Positions 21,662 to 29,351 of a stretch of DNA of 35,243 nucleotides are shown here, one piece after another; within the stretch, counting starts at the first letter, position 1, and every line of letters starts with the position of its first letter. The position numbers and the translations under genes are program-made. The notes under the pieces are model-generated. The model saw nothing but the letters and a program-made list of their open reading frames with translations. It had not been told where the DNA came from and made no database searches. The DNA is from an uncultured Christensenellaceae bacterium. Lineage in GTDB: Bacteria > Bacillota > Clostridia > Christensenellales > UBA1242. The stretch spans positions 1-35,243 of the forward strand of contig CAJULT010000012.1 of assembly GCA_910587225.1 (NCBI GenBank), in the 5' to 3' direction.

Positions 21662-23182
21662 ATGGCATTTGAATCAAATAATTTTAACGTGGTGAAAAAG
21701 GTGAGATTGCCTCAAAGCGAATTCAGCGTTGAGTGCAATGTTCCACTGGCGGAGGGAGCTGCAAAGGTACTTGCCGTTAAGGCAAGCCCAGCCGTAACAA
21801 GCAGCGAAGTGCTTGCGGGTAGTGTAAACTACGCAGGCAGCATCGACCTTAAGGTCGTATATTTAACAGCAGATGGCGAACTTGGCTGTGAAAATTGCAG
21901 CTGTCCTTTCACTTCCAAATTTGAAAGTGAAGCTATTACGGCAGGTAGCAAGGCAACTATTTCGGTGAGCATTATTGAGCATAACATCGAAAAAACAGGC
22001 GAAAACAATGTGAAAATTGTTTGCACGCTTAAACAGAGCGGAAGCCTTATCTTAACAAGTGAAGTTCAATCTGTTCAGACAAGTGATGAGGATGTTTGCT
22101 GCAAAAATGAAGAAATTCAAGTTATTCGTTTTGTAGGCGACGTTGCCGAGACAATTAATGTGGAAAGCGAACTTACTATTCGCGAGCCTGTGAAAAAGCT
22201 TATCTTAACTGAAAGCCAAGCAATAGTTAAAAATGCGGAAGGCGGAGCAGGTTTTGTAAGCGTAAGCGGTGAAGTGGTGACAAGAGTGCTTTATCTTACC
22301 GAAAATGACAAGTTTGAAACAGGTTACGTTTATGAAACTTTCAAAGAGGAAGTTGACCTTGAAGGTGCTAGCCGCCTTAGCGAAGTTGAAGCTTATGCAT
22401 TTGTTAAGTGTAATGGCGTAAAAGCTGAGCTTGAACAAAATGACAAGTCTGTCAAGGTTAGTGTAATTGTACCTGTTGAACTTATGGTAAAGGCATACGA
22501 GCAAAGTTCGGTTACCGTTGTTAAAGATTTGTACTCTACAAAGCATGAGCTTTCGGTAAGCACAACATCCTTTGACATGACTGTTGTTTGCCCAACTACA
22601 CTTGTTGAAGGCAAGATAGACGGAACGCTTACCTTGGATGAGGAAAGCCCTCGCGTTGACAAGATTATGTTTGTGGGCGGAAACAATATTGCAATTAGCA
22701 ATAGTTATATTGCAAACGGGGAGATTAATGTTGAAGGTATTGCATCAACATCGGTAGTATATCTTAATGATGAAACTGGAAGCTTGCATAGCGTACAAAT
22801 CGATGTTCCGTTTGTGATTAACGAAAAATTCGAAAATCAAAGTGTAGATGGCATCATCGACGCAGAAGCTATTGTTTGCGACGTTGATGTGGTGGTCAAG
22901 AAGGGTAGAGAGTTCTACTACGATGCAAAAGTTAAAGTCAGCGTAAACTATTGTCACCCAGAGGTTTCAGGTGTGATAAGCGGGGCAGAAGCTATGGAAG
23001 AATATGATGAACGTGATTATGGCATGGAGCTTCTATTTGCTCACGCTGGCGCGGATGCTTGGGACATTGCAAAACAAGCAAGGATTAAAGAGGAAATGTT
23101 ACTTTTGCAAAATCCTGAAGCTTCATTCCCCCTTCAAGAAGATAAAAACTTGATACTTTTCTATCAGAAGAGACCATATTAA
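21662..23182 (+). CDS. SPOCS/DUF3794-domain coat protein with LysM-like end, SipL-like
   Basis: This 506-residue protein has no signal peptide or membrane segment. It contains repeated DUF3794 (SPOCS) beta domains; the recurring signal is a strand such as GSVNYAGSIDLKVVYLTADG, seen again near residues 210-235 and 345-375. The last 50 residues (AWDIAKQARIKEEMLLLQNP and later ILFYQKRP) look like a degenerate LysM. SPOCS repeats plus a C-terminal LysM is the layout of SipL of Clostridioides difficile, which tethers the spore coat through SpoIVA. The role is inferred from domains and sporulation neighbours. Start: ATG after GGGGG. Confidence 0.75.
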   Translation: MAFESNNFNVVKKVRLPQSEFSVECNVPLAEGAAKVLAVKASPAVTSSEVLAGSVNYAGSIDLKVVYLTADGELGCENCSCPFTSKFESEAITAGSKATISVSIIEHNIEKTGENNVKIVCTLKQSGSLILTSEVQSVQTSDEDVCCKNEEIQVIRFVGDVAETINVESELTIREPVKKLILTESQAIVKNAEGGAGFVSVSGEVVTRVLYLTENDKFETGYVYETFKEEVDLEGASRLSEVEAYAFVKCNGVKAELEQNDKSVKVSVIVPVELMVKAYEQSSVTVVKDLYSTKHELSVSTTSFDMTVVCPTTLVEGKIDGTLTLDEESPRVDKIMFVGGNNIAISNSYIANGEINVEGIASTSVVYLNDETGSLHSVQIDVPFVINEKFENQSVDGIIDAEAIVCDVDVVVKKGREFYYDAKVKVSVNYCHPEVSGVISGAEAMEEYDERDYGMELLFAHAGADAWDIAKQARIKEEMLLLQNPEASFPLQEDKNLILFYQKRPY

Positions 23183-23195
23183 TAGCCAGTGTGGC

Positions 23196-23236
23196 AAAAA
23201 GATAATCGTCAATTATGGCGATTATTTTTTCTTTTT
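23196..23236 (+). terminator. Terminator after the SPOCS gene
   Basis: ATAATCG (23202-23208) pairs with CGATTAT (23219-23225) and is followed by a T-rich run. Confidence 0.85.
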
Positions 23237-23296
23237 CGCTTTTTGATTTAATTTATATATTCACTTCTTGTCAATAATTAGGTCAAGGAGAAAGTT

Positions 23297-23842
23297 ATGA
23301 AGTGGATTATTTCAGCTATTTGCGCAGTCGGGCTTGCGGTGAGTTTAATTATAGGTGGTCTTACAATGACGAGACCACAAGAAGTTGAGTATCTGCGTAT
23401 TCATGTGAGAGCAAACTCTAATAGCGAAGCCGACCAAGCAGTGAAATATATGGTAAAAGATGGAATTGTAGCTCTTCTTACTGAGCTTCTTGTTGATGCT
23501 GAGAGTAAAACTGAGGCAACTGAGATAATAACCGATAATTTCAGCCTTATCGAAGAGGCTGCAAACATGATACTTTCAAAGGAAGGTTTTTCATATACAA
23601 GCAGAGCTGAAATTAAAAATGAATATTTTCCAACTCGTACATATTCCTCAGCGGAAGGGGAGATAACGCTGGCTGAAGGAAGTTATGACGCACTTATTTT
23701 AAACCTTGGAAGCGGCACTGGTAATAACTGGTGGTGCATAGTTTATCCTGCTTTCTGCTTTGGAACTTCAAAAAATTTTGACAAAATTGTGTATATTTCG
23801 CAAATTTGGGAGATACTTAATAGTAGAAAACAAGGAGGATAA
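23297..23842 (+). CDS. spoIIR: Stage II sporulation protein R
   Basis: SpoIIR is made in the forespore and secreted into the intermembrane space. There it triggers SpoIIGA to cleave pro-sigma-E, switching on the mother-cell programme. The protein has 181 residues. An N-terminal signal/anchor covers residues 1-24. The conserved opening YLRIHVRANSNSEADQAVK and the family motif NWWCIVYPAFCF are both clear. It is somewhat shorter than Bacillus SpoIIR (over 200 residues). Start: ATG after AAGGAG. sleB follows directly. Confidence 0.93.
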   Translation: MKWIISAICAVGLAVSLIIGGLTMTRPQEVEYLRIHVRANSNSEADQAVKYMVKDGIVALLTELLVDAESKTEATEIITDNFSLIEEAANMILSKEGFSYTSRAEIKNEYFPTRTYSSAEGEITLAEGSYDALILNLGSGTGNNWWCIVYPAFCFGTSKNFDKIVYISQIWEILNSRKQGG

Positions 23843-23843
23843 C

Positions 23844-24527
23844 ATGAAAAAGACGTTAAGTGTTGTGTTTGCTATGTTTTTTGCGCTAAGTACTTCCATT
23901 ATGGCACTTGGTTTTACATATTTCAATGAACCAACCAAAGGAAGTCAAGTCGTGGAAACATTGACAACTGCACAAAACAGAACAGTACAGACAAAACTCA
24001 AAAACTGGGGTTATTATAAAGGTGCTGTTGATGGCATTTATGGTCCAAAGACCAAAGCTGCTGTTATTTCATTCCAAAGAAAAAATGGGCTTGTAGCTGA
24101 CGGAATTGTTGGTAAGAAGACCGCTGCCGCACTCGGAATGAGTTTAGGAAGCACTACTTCTTCTTCAAATCAGTCATCAAGCGACCTTAACTTACTTGCA
24201 AGATGCGTTTATGCGGAGGCAAGAGGAGAACCTTATGCTGGACAAGTTGCTGTTGCAGCGGTGGTACTTAATAGAGTTAAGAGTGCCTCTTTCCCAAATA
24301 CAATTTCAGGTGTAATTTATCAGCCATGGGCATTTACTTCGGTTAATGACGGGCAGATAAACCTAACTCCAAACAGCTCTGCATACAAAGCTGCTCAGGA
24401 TGCACTCAATGGTTGGGACCCTTCTTATGGTTGCCTTTACTACTATAACGCAGCGACTGCTACTAGTAAGTGGATTTATTCAAGAAAGACTGTTGTCACT
24501 ATCGGCAAGCATGTCTTTGCAATATAG
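23844..24527 (+). CDS. sleB: Spore cortex-lytic enzyme SleB
   Basis: SleB is a lytic transglycosylase that breaks down cortex peptidoglycan during germination. The protein has 227 residues from the ATG at 23844, which follows AAGGAGG. A signal peptide (MKKTLSVVFAMFFALS and on) is followed by a peptidoglycan-binding domain at about 50-105 (GIYGPKTKAAVISFQ). The hydrolase domain follows, with YAEARGE and probable catalytic E125, then AVVLNRVKS and CLYYYNA. It starts one base after the spoIIR stop and precedes ypeB, its usual partner. Confidence 0.94.
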   Translation: MKKTLSVVFAMFFALSTSIMALGFTYFNEPTKGSQVVETLTTAQNRTVQTKLKNWGYYKGAVDGIYGPKTKAAVISFQRKNGLVADGIVGKKTAAALGMSLGSTTSSSNQSSSDLNLLARCVYAEARGEPYAGQVAVAAVVLNRVKSASFPNTISGVIYQPWAFTSVNDGQINLTPNSSAYKAAQDALNGWDPSYGCLYYYNAATATSKWIYSRKTVVTIGKHVFAI

Positions 24528-24536
24528 GAGGGCTAA

Positions 24537-25961
24537 ATGGAAAACAACGAGCGTTTCTATATGAAAAAGAAAGATAATAGCATTAACCGTAATGGTCACG
24601 ATGAAAATTCACATAAAGGTAGATACAAACCTTCTAAAGCGGTAATTGCGCTTTCCATCACTACAGCTATTTTAGGCGTTACCACTATTGGCTTTGCTGC
24701 GGGCTATGGCGTTATGAAAAGTCAGGCACAAGATTATGGGACAAGACTTGAAAATGTTTACCAGCAAAATTTCTATGACCTTGTCGATAGTGTCAACAAC
24801 GCAGAGATTAAGCTTTCTAAAATCTTAAATTCTTCAACTTCTGCTTATCAGAAAAAACTTTTGGTAGAGGTTTCTAAAAATGCAACAACAGCAGAAGAGA
24901 GCATTTCTTCTCTTCCACTTTCGCAAGACGATATTAATCAAAATGTGCGAATGATAAATCAAATCTCAGGTTACACTTCAACTCTTGCTGACAAACTCGC
25001 AGAGGGTGGAAACTTAACCGCCGCAGAAAAAGATACATTGCAGGAAATTTATGATAATGTTTTGACTATGAAAAATGAGCTAAACAAATTTGCTCGTAAA
25101 ATTCAGGCGGGTTATAATATTTTGGATAACAGCATGAATTTAAGAACAGGAAGAAGTGACTTCTCCTCACAAATGGCTCAAATTCATGATGTTGATATTG
25201 AGTATCCAACTCTAATCTATGACGGACCATTTAGTGATTCGGTTGTAAATTCAAAAATTAAGGGACTAAGTGGAAACAAAGTATCCAAAGAAGAGGCAAG
25301 TGAAGTTTTAAATAAAATGTTTAAAAATGTTGTAAGTGTCCACTTTGAAACTGAAACAAATGGTCGCTTTGAAACCTACAATTTTAGACTTAAAAACTCA
25401 AACGATGAAATGCAATACGTTCAAGTTTCAAAAACTGGCGGGCATATCCTGACAGTTAGCGGAACAGGCAGTGCAGGCAATAGCAGCATTCAAGAAGATG
25501 ATGCTGAGAAAATTGCACTTGAATTTGCTAAGGAAAATGGAATTGAAAATCCAAAGGTAGTGTGGAAAGATACTATTGCAAATGATAGTTATTTCAACAT
25601 TGCACCTGTGCAAAATGGGGTTGTACTATATCCTGACCTTGTAAAAGTGAAAATTGACCTTGTAAGCGGTAGCATAGTAGGTTATGACGCGACAACCTAT
25701 TATACAAACCACACTTCAAGAAGTTTGGGAAGCTTTGGCACTTCTATCGAAACTGCTCGCGCTAAAATTCCAACCAGCCTTACAGTTGTAGGGGAAAGGA
25801 AGGTGCTTGCACCGCTCGAATACAATAGGGAAGTGTTATGCTATGAGTTTGAGTGTGTAAATAGTGATGATACTTACTACTTCTACATTAACGGTTCAAC
25901 CGGCGATGAAGAGAACATTTTGAAAGTTATCAAGACGGATGACGGCAGTAAATTGCTTTAA
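24537..25961 (+). CDS. ypeB: Germination protein YpeB
   Basis: YpeB stabilises SleB and holds it inactive in the spore until germination. The protein has 474 residues. The basic N-terminus is followed by a membrane segment at about 34-55, then a long helical region. Two PepSY-type domains fill the C-terminal half (DDAEKIALEFAKENG and KVKIDLVSGSIVGYD). GGAGGG precedes the ATG. The gene lies 9 bp after sleB, as in other spore formers, and is closed by a strong terminator. Confidence 0.94.
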   Translation: MENNERFYMKKKDNSINRNGHDENSHKGRYKPSKAVIALSITTAILGVTTIGFAAGYGVMKSQAQDYGTRLENVYQQNFYDLVDSVNNAEIKLSKILNSSTSAYQKKLLVEVSKNATTAEESISSLPLSQDDINQNVRMINQISGYTSTLADKLAEGGNLTAAEKDTLQEIYDNVLTMKNELNKFARKIQAGYNILDNSMNLRTGRSDFSSQMAQIHDVDIEYPTLIYDGPFSDSVVNSKIKGLSGNKVSKEEASEVLNKMFKNVVSVHFETETNGRFETYNFRLKNSNDEMQYVQVSKTGGHILTVSGTGSAGNSSIQEDDAEKIALEFAKENGIENPKVVWKDTIANDSYFNIAPVQNGVVLYPDLVKVKIDLVSGSIVGYDATTYYTNHTSRSLGSFGTSIETARAKIPTSLTVVGERKVLAPLEYNREVLCYEFECVNSDDTYYFYINGSTGDEENILKVIKTDDGSKLL

Positions 25962-25988
25962 AAAAACGCGCTTATGCGCGTTTTTTTT
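25960..25988 (+). terminator. Terminator after ypeB
   Basis: ACGCGC (25966-25971), loop TTAT and GCGCGT (25976-25981) lie between an A run and a T run. It closes the sporulation cluster. Confidence 0.93.
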
Positions 25989-26007
25989 ATTATTTTAAAT
26001 TTGGGTA

Positions 26008-26035
26008 TTGACAAATCCCCCCCCCATGATATAAT
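26008..26035 (+). promoter_or_regulatory. Promoter with a nine-C tract in its spacer
   Basis: A perfect TTGACA (26008-26013) and a perfect TATAAT (26030-26035, extended -10 TG at 26027-26028) are 16 bp apart. The spacer contains nine consecutive C (26017-26025), out of keeping with the AT-rich surroundings. A one-base gain would give the optimal 17-bp spacing. Slippage at the tract could therefore tune or switch transcription of the next gene. Confidence 0.75.
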
Positions 26036-26057
26036 AAAGATAAGTGGGAGGAAAATA

Positions 26058-26768
26058 ATGAAAAAAGTAATGGTAAACGGAAGAGAGAGACGGATAATTG
26101 GGATTGTTTTTTCTAATTCACAAAATGGTTGGGCATCAGTAAAATTTTTTAATTATCAAGAAGGGTTTTATAATACTAAAACTGGTGAAGTAATTGACCA
26201 AATTGAAGGAAAATATATAGTAGATACCGACAGTATCAATAATGACGGGCTTGTTGATGTTCGACTCGAAGATGGCAGCCGTTGCATATTTGAATGTGAT
26301 AGAAAGTTGTATTTTCCATATAAAGCCGGCTCATCGCATGCTAATAGTTGGGAATGGCTGATTTATTTAAATCCAGAGAATTTTCAATATTTGCCTTCAA
26401 AAGAATTTTATGAAGGAAGGCATATAGATAGAACTCGCCCTACAGCTTCAACAATTCATTTCTATAGTAGTGTACCAAGGAAACGAGTTGCCCAGGGCTA
26501 TATTGACCTTGCTTTTGATTCTTTAGAGGAGGAGAAAGAAAAGCTTTCCGTTGATGAATTTAAAGAAAGATGTGAAAGATTAAAAGCAATAATTGCGAAA
26601 AGGCTTGAAGAAGAGAAAGATACAATTGAAGCGGGTAAAAAGGCTAGGGAAGAAGAGGCGAGAGTTAAAGCAGAAAATGAGCGACTGGAAGAAGAGAAAA
26701 CAAATATATTAGCTGATGCTAGAAAAGCTTTTACTAGCAGCCAAGATGACAGCGAAGATGGCAAATAA
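26058..26768 (+). CDS. Unrecognised protein with C-terminal coiled coil
   Basis: I do not recognise this 236-residue protein. The first 150 residues look like a beta-rich globular domain (RRIIGIVFSNSQNGWASVKF, then YIVDTDSINNDGLVDVRLED). Residues about 155-222 are a highly charged coiled coil (EEEKEKLSVDEFKERCERLK and similar). There is no signal peptide or membrane segment, so it is probably cytoplasmic. The ATG at 26058 is chosen because GGGAGGA precedes it. The gene stands alone with a near-consensus promoter carrying a C9 tract, and a terminator. A structural or envelope-linked role is possible but unproven. Confidence 0.75.
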   Translation: MKKVMVNGRERRIIGIVFSNSQNGWASVKFFNYQEGFYNTKTGEVIDQIEGKYIVDTDSINNDGLVDVRLEDGSRCIFECDRKLYFPYKAGSSHANSWEWLIYLNPENFQYLPSKEFYEGRHIDRTRPTASTIHFYSSVPRKRVAQGYIDLAFDSLEEEKEKLSVDEFKERCERLKAIIAKRLEEEKDTIEAGKKAREEEARVKAENERLEEEKTNILADARKAFTSSQDDSEDGK

Positions 26769-26783
26769 TTAAGTTGAAAAAAT

Positions 26784-26814
26784 AAAAAAACGGATTTTAA
26801 CATCCGTTTTTTTT
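26784..26814. terminator. Bidirectional terminator between the coiled-coil gene and spoVG
   Basis: ACGGAT (26790-26795) pairs with ATCCGT (26802-26807). Seven A on the left and eight T on the right let it serve both converging genes. Confidence 0.92.
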
Positions 26815-26815
26815 G

Positions 26816-27082
26816 TTACTCTGCGTCTGCGTTATTATAAGCAGTTAAGATTGCCTCTTTAATCATTTCACGAGTTTCATTGTTGATTGCGTGAACTGTG
26901 TCTTTGTATTGTCCATCAGGTGTCTTTCTATTTGGCATTTGGATGAACAAGCCTTCGCGTCCGTTGATGACTTTAATGTCATGCACTACGAAGCAATCAT
27001 CAATTGTGATTGAAGCAACTGCCTTTAATTTTGATTCTGGCTCTTTAGCGACCATTCTTACTCGTACGTCTGTAATTTTCAA
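26816..27082 (-). CDS. spoVG: Regulator SpoVG
   Basis: SpoVG is a small nucleic-acid-binding regulator conserved in Firmicutes, affecting division-site choice, capsule and sporulation depending on species. The protein has 88 residues. It begins MKITDVRVRMV and carries AVASITIDDCFVVHDIKV and FIQMPNRKTPDGQYKD, the family core. A TTG start aligns with the family N-terminus. The nearest Shine-Dalgarno (AAAAGGA) is unusually far away, about 13 bases, so initiation may be weak or the start slightly different. Confidence 0.95.
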   Translation of the reverse strand: MKITDVRVRMVAKEPESKLKAVASITIDDCFVVHDIKVINGREGLFIQMPNRKTPDGQYKDTVHAINNETREMIKEAILTAYNNADAE

Positions 27083-27129
27083 TTGTCTATACCGTCCTTT
27101 TAATCTTTTAGCCTTTAAAGCTTAGTTAT

Positions 27130-27158
27130 ATATTACCATTTTTTATCAAAAACTCCAA
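27130..27158 (-). promoter_or_regulatory. Possible promoter of spoVG
   Basis: On the minus strand, TTGGAG (27158-27153), a 17-bp spacer and TAATAT (27135-27130) with an extended -10 TG. It points towards spoVG and lies about 50 bp before its start. Confidence 0.5.
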
Positions 27159-27199
27159 ATGATTTAAACAACAATTACCTTTTGTTCATAAAAAATAAT

Positions 27200-27925
27200 A
27201 TGGTCTACTCATACAGCGGAGTCAAAATATATTTTAAGCGTTATGGAAAAACATCTTCGCGTCTAACTCTTCTTTTACATGGTTGGGGTTGCGACGGCAA
27301 AAGTCTTGAGGGCATTGTGAGGTCTTTTCCTAAGCGCAATTTTTTGGTTGTTGACTTTCCGCCCTTTGGAAAAAGTGGAAAAAACATTGAACGGTGGAAC
27401 ATATTTACCTATGTGAATATGGTGATAAGTTTATGTGAGCATTTGGGCATAAAGCGGTGTGATGTGCTTGGTCATTCATTTGGTGGGCGAGTTGCATTGC
27501 TTCTTGCCGCGCTAAGACCGCCACTGGTGACAAGTTTGACACTTGTGGATGCGGCCGGGCTAAAACCTAAACGCAAATTAAGTTATTACTTTAAAGTTTT
27601 TCGCTATAAACTTAGCAAAAAGTTTGGACGAAAAAATCAAAATGCAGGATCTGAAGATTACAGAAACATGCCTGATAATTTAAAGGCAGTTTTTGTGGAA
27701 GTGGTCAATGCGCATCTTGACGAATATTGTCTTTTAGTGGCAGCGCCCACTCTTATCATTTTTGGCAAAGAGGACAATGCAACGCCTATTTATATGGCAA
27801 AACGCTTTCATTCGCTTATAAAAGGCTCACAGCTTGTAATTTTAGAGGATGCTGGACATTTCAGTTTTTTAGACAGTCCGCTTTCATTTACTCGTGCTTT
27901 AAATAAATTTTGGGAGGAAATATGA
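27200..27925 (+). CDS. Alpha/beta hydrolase
   Basis: This 241-residue cytoplasmic alpha/beta-hydrolase fold protein has a complete catalytic triad: serine in GHSFGG, aspartate in GKEDNATP and histidine in DAGHFSF. The oxyanion region is LLLHGWGCDG. The substrate is unknown. Its last bases overlap the start of the MurF-like ligase (ATGA), and ddl follows, so a link to cell-wall or D-amino-acid metabolism is an inference from context. No Shine-Dalgarno lies before either the ATG at 27200 or the in-frame TTG at 27182, so the start is uncertain. Confidence 0.85.
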   Translation: MVYSYSGVKIYFKRYGKTSSRLTLLLHGWGCDGKSLEGIVRSFPKRNFLVVDFPPFGKSGKNIERWNIFTYVNMVISLCEHLGIKRCDVLGHSFGGRVALLLAALRPPLVTSLTLVDAAGLKPKRKLSYYFKVFRYKLSKKFGRKNQNAGSEDYRNMPDNLKAVFVEVVNAHLDEYCLLVAAPTLIIFGKEDNATPIYMAKRFHSLIKGSQLVILEDAGHFSFLDSPLSFTRALNKFWEEI

Positions 27926-29340
27926 ACTTTCTTTACGCTATTTTATGCACAATTGTCATGCTTGCATGGTCTTATGTGCAATTGAAAACATATCAACTTG
28001 TAGGATACAATATACCTAAATTTCTTGATAATACTATAAAGCTTAACTTTGCTTTTGGTAGTAAAAACGCCTTAAAATTCACTAAAAGAATGGTTAGATT
28101 TGTATGTTTGTACATATTAGCAAGCTTTGGACTATATTTGCTTATATTCTTCTTTGCCTCTCATCCGCTGCTTGTCGTGCTGGACGGAGTGATCGTGATG
28201 ATATTTTCGCCGATATTAATTACGATTATTCACTACATTTTATATCCAGTAGAAAAGCTTATAAAACAGATTTATCTTAAAAAAGCTTTTAAAAAACTTT
28301 CGTTAAGCAAGGCAATTAAAGTTGGCATAACCGGTAGCTTCGGCAAGACCTCTACCAAAAACATTTTGTCGCATATACTCGGCAAGCAATTTAAGGTATG
28401 TGCGTCGCCTGCTAGTTATAACACCGAAATGGGAATTTGTAAGACAATACTTGAAAAGCTGGATGATGAAGATGTTTTTATTGCTGAAATGGGGGCGAGG
28501 AACAAGGGTGACATTGAAAAGCTTGCGAAACTAGTTCAGCCCACTTATGCAATTTTAACCACGATCGGTCAGGCTCATCTTGAAACCTTTAAATCCATAG
28601 AAAACATAGAAAATACCAAATTTGAACTTGTCGAGTTTATGTCGCCTGATGGAAGCGTGGTAATAAATGGGAATAGTCCGTCAAACATAAAGTTATATAA
28701 AAAATGCAAAAAAGCAAAGTTTTTAACCTGCAAAAATGAAAGTTATGCGTATGCGCAGGAGGTGGAAACCAGTTCCAGCGGTAGCAGTTTTACTCTTGTC
28801 ATTGATGGGCAGAGGCGAAAGTGCAAAACGGTTTTGTTAGGCAGAGTTAATATAGACAATATTGTCACCGCGTCCGCGCTTGCTTATTTAATGGGAGTCA
28901 GCTTTGACGATATTCAAGCTGCAATTTCAACCTTAGAGCCGACGGCGCACAGACTGGAACTTTTAAAAAGCGGCTCTGTCACCATAATTGATGACGCATA
29001 CAATTCCAATCCGACCGGCGCGCAAGAGGCATTGAAAGTTCTAGAAAGTTTTGAGGGACGGAAGATTGTCATAACTCCTGGTCTAGTAGAAATGGGGGAG
29101 GAGCAATCTAGGCTTAACTTTCAGTTTGGCGCTCAAATAGCAGATGTTGCGGACTATGTAATAATAATGAACGAAACAAATAAAAACAATATTTTATCTG
29201 GGCTTATCAGTCATAACTTTGATAAAAAGAAAATATTCTTTGCATCAAGCAGAGCTGAGCAGGAAGAGAAACTTAAACTTTTAACATGCGAAGGGTGTGT
29301 TGTTCTTTTTGAAAACGATCTGCCTGATAATTTTAGTTAA
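27922..29340 (+). CDS. murF: Membrane-anchored MurF-like ligase (UDP-MurNAc-tripeptide:D-Ala-D-Ala)
   Basis: This is a Mur ligase of 472 residues from the ATG at 27922, which follows GGGAGGA. The first 110 residues are not the usual MurF substrate-binding domain but about three membrane helices (MNFLYAILCTIVMLAWSYVQ, then CLYILASFGLYLLIFFF). The ATP-binding domain follows with P-loop GSFGKTS (138-144) and IAEMGARNKGDI. The MurF-type motif DDAYNSNP is in the C-terminal half. ddl, which supplies D-Ala-D-Ala, is the next gene, and no other murF lies between murE and mraY here. MurF function is therefore likely, but the substrate is inferred. Confidence 0.8.
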   Translation: MNFLYAILCTIVMLAWSYVQLKTYQLVGYNIPKFLDNTIKLNFAFGSKNALKFTKRMVRFVCLYILASFGLYLLIFFFASHPLLVVLDGVIVMIFSPILITIIHYILYPVEKLIKQIYLKKAFKKLSLSKAIKVGITGSFGKTSTKNILSHILGKQFKVCASPASYNTEMGICKTILEKLDDEDVFIAEMGARNKGDIEKLAKLVQPTYAILTTIGQAHLETFKSIENIENTKFELVEFMSPDGSVVINGNSPSNIKLYKKCKKAKFLTCKNESYAYAQEVETSSSGSSFTLVIDGQRRKCKTVLLGRVNIDNIVTASALAYLMGVSFDDIQAAISTLEPTAHRLELLKSGSVTIIDDAYNSNPTGAQEALKVLESFEGRKIVITPGLVEMGEEQSRLNFQFGAQIADVADYVIIMNETNKNNILSGLISHNFDKKKIFFASSRAEQEEKLKLLTCEGCVVLFENDLPDNFS

Positions 29341-29351
29341 GGAGAATAAAT

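Noticed and set aside
26017..26025. C9 tract as a pure sequencing error
   Set aside because: It cannot be excluded, but the run sits exactly between two consensus promoter boxes with workable spacing, so it is kept as a finding with the caveat stated.
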